Made by a program: the position numbers and the translations under genes. Shown here piece by piece: positions 55,660-64,000 of a DNA stretch of 64,000 nucleotides; the stretch's first letter is position 1, and the number at the start of each line of letters is the position of its first letter. The notes below the pieces were generated by a model, which saw nothing but the letters and a program-made list of their open reading frames with translations, did no database searches and was not told the origin of the DNA. Source of the DNA: Chloranthus sessilifolius (Eukaryota > Streptophyta > Magnoliopsida > Chloranthales > Chloranthaceae); NCBI GenBank assembly GCA_021018995.1, contig CM037586.1, positions 150,020,060-150,084,059 on the forward strand, read 5' to 3'.

Positions 55660-56224
55660 CCACAGACTACTTTACCACACACGTTTTTTGTTTCAATCTT
55701 CCTTCCTTTCTTCTTTTTTTTAGAGGATTCAATCACGAGTTCCTTCTTGGAGCCACTTTCTTGAAGATGGCTAATTGGGAAGCAGGTTGGCATTACTTTC
55801 GCTTCATGATACATACATGTAAATAGTGTTATATTTATTCATTATTTTAGAATAAATAAATATTTTAAATAATTTTAAAGAAAATAAAACATCATTTTGA
55901 TTTACTTCTTAGTTTTGTGAGTTAATTTTTTAGGCAATAAATATTCTCTAGTTTTGTATGCAAACAAATAGTCTCACATAATATTAAAAGTGCCTATTCT
56001 ATATATAGAACCTTTCACCTCCTATTATTGTTTGACAATGAGAAGAATAGCATGTGCCTAGTGGCGAGCTGCTTTGTTCGTGTGTGCGTGACGATTGGCG
56101 TTTAGGTGCACGCACTTCGGACTAGGTAAATCCAACGATCAGATTATTTATGGGCCGGGTCGGGTCTAATGGGCTACTAATCAATGGGTTAATTCGGATC
56201 TATTGGGTCAAATGGACTGATCAA
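55660..56224. other. Intergenic stretch before the copia element
   Basis: No gene or defined repeat. It contains a T-rich patch (55714-55722), and GGGCC/GGGTC-rich sequence at 56153-56215 that may already be part of the copia LTR. Confidence 0.35.
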
Positions 56225-56738
56225 ATGTTGACTGTTAGACCTAATCGTTTCATAACACCTTATAAGGTGTGCAACTTTTTGAATTTGAATTCGAAAAGGT
56301 GCAACCGTTGGATGAAGCGGTTGAGATTTTTAAAAGATCAGAGCCATCCAAAATATGACTGTTGGTCTAACAGTCATATTGAAAAGTCTATATAAGGAGA
56401 CCTTAGGACACAAATTTAAAAAACTCTGAAATCCATCGAAATCCTTACATACAACTTGAGAAGTCTTTTTGTTTGTACTTCATCAGATTGAGTTTTCTTC
56501 TTTTGTTGGTACTTTATCAGATTGAGTTTTATGGGCAATCCTCTACTGTTGCAAAGTAACGGATCGCATCCAAAAGATTAGACTCGTTGCATCGTGAAAA
56601 CGTCTCGCTGGAACCCTTTTGCAATAGTAGAGAGTACGGAGTGAATAGCGTTTTAAAGATAGCGACTACGTGCATCGAGTCTAATTTCTCTTGTCCATTT
56701 CATCATTTTCGAATTTCAATTACTAATTTTTTCTAATA
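56225..56738 (+). repeat. 5' LTR of the copia element
   Basis: Contains an inverted repeat ATGACTGTTGGTCTAACAGTCAT (56356-56378) and a TATATAA box (56389), with likely transcription just downstream. It ends TTCTAATA. The start is placed at a TGTTGACTG; part of the sequence upstream may belong to it. Confidence 0.65.
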
Positions 56739-56764
56739 ATTTTAAAAAGCTATTTTGTATTATC

Positions 56765-57534
56765 ATGGCTTCAAATATAAAAAATATGAAAGTGATGGCT
56801 TATGAATTCATCAAATTGGAGCGATTCGATGTCAATAACTTCAAAAGATGACAACAAAGCTATATTTCCTATTGAAGACTATGGGAGTTGCTTATGTCCT
56901 AACCACTGTAAAATCCACGGAGCCTGAAGACTCTAATGAAGAATCTATTGCTAATGCTCATAATTGTCAAAAATGGGAGCAAGATGATTATATCTGTAAA
57001 GGACACATTCTCAATACGCTAGAAAATTCATTCTTCGATGTGTATCAGAGTATGACGTATGCAATGAAACTTTGGAAGGCGTTGGAGACAAAGTACAAAA
57101 CCAAAGATGCTAGTACAAAAAGTTTTATTGTAAGTCAATATTTAGATTTTAAAATGACTAATAATAAATCGATTCTCGATCAAGTTCATGAGATTAGGTA
57201 TATTATTGGCCAAATTAATCAAGAGAGCAAAAAAATGGAACTCATCTTTCACAATCATGCGATATGAATATCCACAAATTGTCTGTCTCATCGAAGGATT
57301 GCAGAAAGATTCTCAAACATAAAAAGAATGAACTTTCGTTTGAAAAGTTGTGTCACCATCTTCGAGTTACAAACGAACTTCGTATTCACGACAAGAAAGA
57401 CGGAAAATCTCAAGTAACTTCAAAGGCTCATATGATAGAAGTTGACACATCCAAATCACATGGAAAGCGGAAAGAAAACTTTAATTCTGATAAGGCTAAC
57501 AAGAAAAACAAGAGCCAAAGCCATCAGGGCTAGA
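56765..57534 (+). pseudogene. gag of the copia element
   Basis: From ATG at 56765 (MASNIKNMKVMAYEFIKLER, then FDVNNFKR), a frameshift and stop occur at 56849. The neighbouring frame continues with KLYFLLKTMGVAYVLTTVKS and SMTYAMKLWKALETKYKTKD, the UBN2-type copia gag pattern. A further shift near 57265 leads to a basic tail (GKRKENFNSDKANKKNKSQS). The zinc knuckle follows at 57545-57595 as CYHYSKLDHLKKDY, in which two of the expected cysteines are tyrosine. Confidence 0.85.
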
Positions 57535-57596
57535 AGAAAAAGGACAGTTGTTATCACTATAGTAAACTTGATCACTTAAAAAAGGATTACAAACTT

Positions 57597-58720
57597 TTGA
57601 AAAGGGAGAAAGAATCTCAAGCGAATGTGACTGAAGAAAAGTTCGTAGCCATAATTTTTGAAATCTATATGGTTAAAAGCAAAAAAGATTGGTGGATCAA
57701 TTCTGGTGCCACTTGGCATGTTTCTAATTGTAGATCTTTCTTCGCCAACTATGTGGAGGATACGAATGGACAAGAGTTCTTCATGGGGAACGCTTCAACT
57801 GCAAAGGTCAATGATTCAAGAAAAATCAATCTCAAATTGACCTTTGATAAGACTCTTACTTTGATTGATGTGTATGTTCCTGAGATTCGTAAGAATCTGA
57901 TTTCGACTAGTTTACTCAATAAATATGATTTCAAGTTAGCGTTTGCATCAGATAAAGTTGTAATCACTAAGGGTGGTATATTTGTGGGGAAAAAATATGT
58001 TTGTAATGAGATGTTTAAATTGAATGTAATAAATGAAATGTCTTCTTTTATTTATATTATTAATTCTCTTTCATTATGATATATAAATTAGGGCATATGA
58101 ATGTTAATTGTTTAAATTCTATGATAGAATTAGAATTAATTCCTACATGCTAGAAAAATATTCATGAAAAATATAGAATTTATATTCAAATTAAAATCAC
58201 TAAAAAACATTTTAATAAAGTAGAAAGAAAATCTCAGATTTTAAAACTCATTCATACTGATATGAGAGATTTAAATAATATTTTAAATAGAGGGGAAAAA
58301 AGATATTTTATAATTTTTATTGATGACTATTCTAAATATACTTATGTTTATTTGCTAAAATATGAAGATGAAGCTTTAGAAAAATATAAAGCTTTTAAAT
58401 AAGTTAAAAATCTGTTAAATTTTAAAATTAAAACTTTAAAATTTGATAGAGGAGGAGAATACACTTCAAATAATTTTAATGAATTTTGTGAAAATGTGGG
58501 GGTCGTACATCTTATAGCTATACCTTACACTCCTCAACAAAATGGTACAACAGAAACAAAAAATTAAACTTTAATAGAAAAATGGTAAATGACATACTTT
58601 TAAATTTTGGTTTAAATTTAAATTTATGGGGTGAAATACTACTCACTGCTTGTCATGTTTTAAATAGAGTGTCACAAAAGAGTTTTAGTATAACTATCTA
58701 TGAGTTATGAAAGAAAATAA
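57597..58720 (+). pseudogene. Protease and integrase of the copia element
   Basis: The protease active site reads WWINSGATWHVSN (about 57690-57730), so the catalytic Asp of D-S-G is Asn. The following 160-codon frame ends at 58079. Beyond it, integrase is recognisable as HTDMRDLNN (58251), FIDDYSKYTYVYLLK, FDRGGEYTSNNFNEFC (58441) and PYTPQQNGTTETKN (58525), giving the D, D and E positions. Several stops interrupt it (58148, 58399, 58566). Confidence 0.85.
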
Positions 58721-59094
58721 AATAAAATCTTAAATACCTCAAAGTATTGGGGGTATTGTGCACTGATTAGATTATCAGATCTTAAGAGATCTAAATGAGA
58801 TAATAGAGTCATTGAATGCGTATTTATTGGATACTCATTAACTAATAAAGCCTACAGATTTTTGATAACTGAAATTAATGGTATAATTGATCAAAACAGT
58901 ATAATTAAATCTAGAGATGCTGAATTTTATGGACACTATTTTTTTCTATTATTAGAATTAATGAAAATTCTGATAAAGAAAAATTAATTATAAATTCTGA
59001 AAATATAGAAAATATGAATCTCAAAAAAAGTAAAAGAATGTGAAACGAAAAATCTTTTGGTTCAAATTTTTATATGTTTGTAGTGGAACGAATA

Positions 59095-59934
59095 AGATCA
59101 GAATAAGTAAAGGAAACCATGTTTTCTTTTTATATCGAAAATGATCCTTTAACATTTGATGAGGCTATGAAATCACAAGATATTATCTTTTGGAAGGAAG
59201 CAATAAATGATGAAATAGAATCTATAATGGATAATAAAATATGAAAACTAGTTGATCTTTCTCAAGGATCTAAACCTATAGGTTGTAAATAAAATTTCAA
59301 ACGAAAACTAAAAGCTGATGGAACTATAGATAAGTTTAAATCTAGACTGGTAGCAAAAGGATTTAGACAAAAAAAATATATTTACTTTTTTGACACTTAT
59401 GAGCCGGTAGTAAGAATCTCGACTATTAGGATATTAATAGCACTTGCTTCTATTTATCATTTATAAATTCATTAAATGTATGTAAAAATCACTTTCTTAA
59501 ATTATGAATTAGAAGAAGTTTATATGAAAGAACTTGAAAGTTTTGTAATGACCGGACATGAGCATAAAGTTTGTAAATTAATTAAATTTTTTTATGTTTT
59601 CAAATAAGCTCTTAAACAATGACATGAAAATTTTGAAAGTGTTATTGTTTCTAACGATTTTAAAATTAATGAATTTGATAAATGTGTTTATAATAAATTT
59701 TCTGTAAGTAAAGGAGTTATCATATGTTTATATGTAAATGATATACTTATATTTGGTACTGATTTAGATAATATAATGATTGCTAAATCTTTTCTCTCTT
59801 CCAATTTTGATATGAAAGATATGGATAATACCGATGCCATCTTAGGAATCAAAATAATAAGAAATGATAATGAACTTACTTTAACCTAGTCTCATTACAT
59901 AGAGAAAATTCTCAAGAAATATAATCATAATCGA
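59095..59934 (+). pseudogene. Reverse transcriptase of the copia element, 3' deleted
   Basis: Frames read DPLTFDEAMKSQDIIFWKEA, IDKFKSRLVAKGFRQK, DTYEPVVRISTIRILIALAS and VIICLYVNDILIFGTDLDN (catalytic YVDD box changed to YVND, about 59731-59742), then MDNTDAILGIKI and HYIEKILKKYNH. Coding homology then stops at about 59930 and LTR sequence begins at once, so RNase H is deleted. Many in-frame stops. Confidence 0.9.
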
Positions 59935-60413
59935 TTATAAAGGTGTGTAACTTTTCAAATTTGAATTCCAAAATGTGCAATCTTTCATACAGCTGTTGCA
60001 TGAAGCAATTGAGATCTCTAAAAGATCTGAGCCGTCCAAAATATGACTGCTGGTCTAATAATTACATTGAAATGTCTATATGAGGCGACCTTAGGACACA
60101 TTTAAAAAACTCTTAAATCCATTAAAATCCTTACATACAACTTGAGAATTCCTCTTGTTTTCTTCTTTTGTTGGTACTTCATTTGATTGAGTTTTCTGTG
60201 ACGATCTTTTATTGCTGCAAAGTAATGGATCGCATTTAAGAGATTGGACTCGTTGTATCTTAGAAATAACTCGCTGGAACCCTTTTGCAAACTCGGAGAT
60301 TTGCTCGAGTAGGGAGCGAATAACGCTTTAAAGATAACGACTACGTGCGTCGAGCCCAATTTTTCTTGCCCATTTCATCATTTTTGTATTTCTATTCTTA
60401 ATTTTTTCTAACA
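59935..60413 (+). repeat. 3' LTR of the copia element, 5' end missing
   Basis: Joins homology to the 5' LTR at AAGGTGTGTAAC. The first part present in the other LTR (TGTTAGACCTAATCG and following) is absent. It ends TTCTAACA. Confidence 0.85.
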
Positions 60414-61177
60414 AATAGATGGGTGTCATATGTATTTTGTTATCTTTTGTTATAAAGAGTAGATTTATGTGCCGATGTTGTGTTGTATGTGAACTAAAGC
60501 TTATGTGAGATCAACCAACTCATGATACAACGTTAATGCGCATGTCTTTCATTTGAAATACAACCCTAGTAATCTCTTTTCTTCATGCCTATGTACTGAC
60601 AAACTAGTTGTTTTGTATGTGAAAGAAGAATTTTCTCATATCAAAAGTCATGAAACAACCCTACTCGCCACAGGCCGGGTTTGGGTCCAAGATCACAACA
60701 CATCAGACCGGCCGATTTGTAATATTTGTGACCGAAGTAGTAGCTAGGTCGGGTTTGGTTACTGTGTGTTCGAAATGAACTGGCCGGATTAATGCGAGCA
60801 CGCCCCCCCCCCCCAAACAATAAATTGGTCACTCTCGTGCCAGTGCCAAGAGCAAACCACAAGCCAGCCTCGATGTGTGTGTTAATTAAATGACTGAGAT
60901 ATGGGTATACTTTCATATTAATTTTACAAAAATAGACAATTGTCCATATTAAAGTTCCTAGATCGCTCAGTCCAAATCTCAGAATGTTAGGCCTAGGGTA
61001 GATTCTCAATGAGAGGGCTGGTGCACTTTTTTCCTTATGCACTATTTTAAAATAAATAAAGTGGTGTGCAAACAGCAGTGGCTGATGTGCGCCTAAAAGA
61101 TTTATTTTATTTAATAGAAAGAAACCTCTGTCTGGGTCTATGTAATTTCTGAGGATGCCCACATTCAAAACCCCTTG
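60414..61177. other. Intergenic stretch with a 175-codon minus-strand frame
   Basis: The frame 61168-60641 has no recognisable motif and crosses a C run (60806-60814) read as glycines. It is most likely chance. No other feature was seen. Confidence 0.3.
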
Positions 61178-61480
61178 AACTGCTTCGACTTAGATGATTG
61201 AGATTGTTTTTCATCCCAACCTTTCACACAATGGATCTTGGGACCATAAGCATATCATCAGACAATCAATTTTTTATTCGATATGACATAAATCCCTAAA
61301 AAATGGCCCTAAAATCACATGTTAGGCATCACACTCAAACCAAGTTTTGGGATATGTGCCATGTGGAATAAAAATAAACCCTCTAATGGTAAGCTCATGG
61401 TCTCAAGATCCATCATGTGAAAGATTCACATGAAAAAAGATCTCTATCGTCTGATTGGAAGTAGTCAACAGGTTGAGTGT
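61178..61480. mobile_element. Foldback element, copy 9
   Basis: CATCCCAACCTTTCACACAATGG pairs with CCATCATGTGAAAGATTCACATG, and CATAAATCCCTAAAAAATGG pairs with CCAAGTTTTGGGATATGTGCC. The centre is near 61315. Same family as copies 1-8. Non-coding. Confidence 0.7.
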
Positions 61481-61494
61481 AGGCACCCATAGGT

Positions 61495-61680
61495 AGGGCT
61501 GCAACAGAGCCGAGCCAGCTCGACAACTCGGCTCGGCTCGGCTCGAAAAATAAGAGCTTTTCTCTTTAGAACTCAGCTTGAGAGCCGAGCCGAGCTGGAC
61601 AGTTTGTAGCTCGAATGAATAGAGCTGAGTTAGAGCTACGGTTGGCTCGGCCCGACTCGGCTCTTTGGCTCGGTTTATAT
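61495..61680. mobile_element. hAT-type MITE fragment with GGCTCG-rich arms
   Basis: Starts TAGGGCTGCAACAGAGCCGAG and contains CTCGGCTCGGCTCGGCTCG and its complement GAGCCGAGCCGAGC. This is the vocabulary of common plant hAT MITEs. The right end is not present: it runs into an ATAT tract and a family 1 LTR at 61687. Confidence 0.6.
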
Positions 61681-61686
61681 ATATAT

Positions 61687-64000
61687 TGTCACGACCCGAA
61701 ATTCTACCTCATTCTGAGGGCCTAAAATTCCGAGTTATGACCCGCACATATCCCTGATATGCTAAGCGGACATACACATAATCAGAGTTCTCGCGCAATA
61801 ATGATTCCACGAAATCTGTGAAATCCAACAAATAAGGTGAAATATAAATGCACTCATAAATATCGAATAGGTGTAATGAATTTGAATAATCTACCAATAA
61901 AACAATAATGAAAGTCAGAGACAAATCCAATAAAATAAAATCATAAAATCAATGATAATAATAAGGACCCAATCTACTACCAAATCCGCAATGATCAATA
62001 TTCGACACTCAAATCGAAATCAGCACCGTAGCCCTCCTGGTACTCAGCTCCGTTGCCCTCTCAAGGCTCCTGGTACTCAACACCCGTGGGATCAATGAAA
62101 TCAGTGTCAGTGGGATTTGGATGGCTGGCGTCTACTCCACCAGCGTAATCACCTGCAGCTGTTAGATTATTGTGGGATGAGTTTACTCAGTCACGTAAAC
62201 TCAGTGGGATACACAACCAATCCACCCCATACTACTCAGGTGCATTGTGGGTGTGTCTTGTGAGTGATAAACATAATATCCCAAAGCAGATAACAAAAGA
62301 AAGACATAATCATATGCATATCGTAAAACTCCTATCATATCATAAATGCAAGATCATGATCTGGACACTGATATCTTAACGTACCTCACCATATCTCATA
62401 TCTTATCATACCATGTCTTATTATCATTCTCGCACATACGTCTGTACATCGCATGAGCGTAACTAACATACTCATAAAATCTTAAACGACCTGTGCCAGA
62501 GTTGCTACTCGAGCTACTATGGGAGGGTCAATATAGTATCATACCACCATATCATAACGCCATCGTGTCATACTCGTACTCTACCATCCAGCCAATGGAG
62601 AGACATAATGGCCAAAGTTACTCATAACATACTTATATTCATAATCTCTCCCAGAGATCCGTCTTGGCTGAAAGACGCTGTTTCCCTTACGGTGGCTACG
62701 TAAAGAACGGCACGTACAGAGACTTAAATTCTTTAGTTTTTTGCTGGCCTATACAACGGTAGTTTATTATCGTACTCGTAACATATCTTATCTTATCTCG
62801 TACTCATACTCGTAACACACTCTTACAACTTAATTCTAAGACGAGCTATAGTGAGATAACTTCACCACCGCTAAGGCCCAAGGCCCGAATCTCATATCAA
62901 AACTCATATCTTATCCGCTCATATTAAAACTCGGGGTGATAGGGTCACCGTATATGCCACCGTATACAAGGTTACACTGAATTCATACTCACCCGACTCG
63001 TCATGGGTCCCATTCCACCATGAGTTGTAAGGCATGTGAATACGGTGCATTCCTCGCTTCGATACCATCTCAACGAAGCACCATGCCCAAGCGTAGGCGT
63101 GATCTCATACACTCTCGTACCCATGATCTAACATATCCTTAACTCGTATAACTTGATCAGGATGTAAACACAAAAGTATTACATGTATAGAACGATTTAC
63201 ACTTAGGTTTTGATTATGTTTATACTTATATTTATTTACATAACATACCAATATAATTATAGAATAGGGTTATAAGTGTGATTTCGATAATTGTAAAGGT
63301 CAGGGTTCGATTTCATAAAGGCATCGAAGTTCTAATACTTTTCATTATTGAAGTGGTCGCGTTGAAGCGATAAAATGATATATATATAGTATACTATAAT
63401 TAAATGCTCAAATAAAATGATAGTACAATTTAAAGTGGAGTACATTATGACCATCGATCGAAACTATCAAATGATTTAGGGTGTAGTGAGTTTTGGTCGT
63501 GCAAATAGAATTTTAGTGGTAATTAAGGTCATCTGTTCGGACGAGAATCGATTGATCGATTTTGAAATCGATCAGTTGAGAGTATATTATTTGAATGATT
63601 TAATTCGATTTAGAATCGGTTTAAAGTGAACAATGGTTCGATTTTGTTCGGAATCAATAAATCAATTTGACATGTCAATGGATCGATAAAAGTACAATAC
63701 AATGAATCAATTTGGTGCTAAGAAGAAGTTTCTCAAATAAATAATAATACTATATAGGTATAGTGTGGGGCGGGTTACTATAGATTAAAATAATATACAA
63801 TCTAAACTATATAATATAGTATACCAATTATAATAATATTATAATTTAAAAAGAGGCACAGGAAGGATTAGGTATAATGAAACCCAGGCATCTTAAGTTA
63901 TTAAGTAAGGTGTGGTACTTGTTTTAAAGCATGGGTCTCACTAGTCCATGTGGAATCGGTTTCAATTTGGGTAAATGCATATGTTTGTGTGTTGGCTTTA
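61687..64000 (+). mobile_element. Family 1 LTR, plus strand, runs out of the window
   Basis: Starts TGTCACGACCCGAAATTC. It aligns with 13045-14502 and then with 20168 onward without a gap, which is how the insertion at 14503-20167 was recognised. Landmarks: TAAGCGGACATACACATAATC, CTTACGGTGGCTACGTAAAG, ACCATGAGTTGTAAGGCATG and, near 63545, ATCGATTGATCGATTTTG palindrome words. No gene was seen. The end lies beyond 64000. Confidence 0.75.

Larger units (their letters stand above)
56225..60413 (+). mobile_element. Ty1/copia retrotransposon, decayed and internally deleted
   Basis: LTR homology: 56262-56738 aligns with 59935-60413 (AAGGTGTGCAAC against AAGGTGTGTAAC, GACCTTAGGACACA in both, CTCGCTGGAACCCTTTTGCAA in both, ending TTTTTTCTAATA against TTTTTTCTAACA). 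Gag, protease, integrase and RT remnants follow in copia order. The RNase H region and the start of the 3' LTR are missing. Roughly one in five LTR positions differs by eye, so it is an old insertion. The left edge is uncertain and no target duplication was settled. Confidence 0.85.

Noticed and set aside
60641-61168. A 175-codon minus-strand open frame as a host gene.
   Set aside because: No motif, a glycine run made by a C homopolymer and overlap with a foldback flank. It is likely chance.

Overview
The window is plant nuclear DNA with no convincing host gene. The evidence is the mix of elements present: an Athila-like Ty3/gypsy retrotransposon with a tRNA-Asp-type primer site, a Ty1/copia element, L1-type LINE remnants, tRNA-derived SINEs, a Mutator-type TIR element, CACTA- and hAT-type MITEs and long foldback elements. 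The species cannot be named from this sequence. The density of nested, decayed elements fits a gene-poor, heterochromatic segment of a large flowering-plant genome.

Layout. 0-13 kb holds small DNA transposons: CACTA-type MITEs with 3-bp duplications, many ~290-bp to 650-bp foldback elements of one family, a 2.1-kb Mutator-type element (1358-3461, 9-bp duplication) containing a foldback that itself contains a SINE, and a tandem TRIM-like array (4925-6450). 13-22.3 kb is a three-level nest: a long LTR of family 1 split by a 1.8-kb solo LTR (14503-20167, duplication GACAC), which is split in turn by a 3.9-kb LTR of family 2 (14754-18624, duplication TGAAG). 23-41 kb is a minus-strand LINE split by a 14.8-kb minus-strand Athila-like element (25721-40530) with both LTRs, gag, protease, RT, RNase H and integrase remnants, plus an unusually intact extra ORF of 321 codons downstream of integrase. 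41-43.3 kb is a plus-strand LINE C-terminal remnant split by another solo LTR. 46.4-48.5 kb and 61.7-64 kb are two more family 1 LTRs. 49.5-51.6 kb is a palindromic minisatellite flanked by two related foldback elements and carrying a hAT-type MITE. 52.4-55.1 kb is a second family 2 LTR (duplication TAGAT). 56.2-60.4 kb is a decayed copia element that has lost its RNase H end.

Most unusual signal. The non-coding parts of the Athila-like element carry at least 21 pairs of a 12-bp palindrome (consensus TCAATCGATTGA). In 19 pairs the two copies are separated by exactly 10 bp of unrelated sequence (22 bp centre to centre), and in 2 by 11 bp. None lies in gag-pol or in the extra ORF. Other LTRs in the window carry clusters of different palindromes (TCGATTAATCGA, TCGATGCATCGA, TTGATCGATCAA, and CTCGAG-cored forms) at nearly the same pitch (about 18-22 bp). 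In every case the second half of one palindrome, the spacer and the first half of the next form a potential hairpin. This convergent architecture across unrelated LTR families is the main candidate for something undescribed.

All positions were read by eye. Element edges without a stated target-site duplication are approximate.
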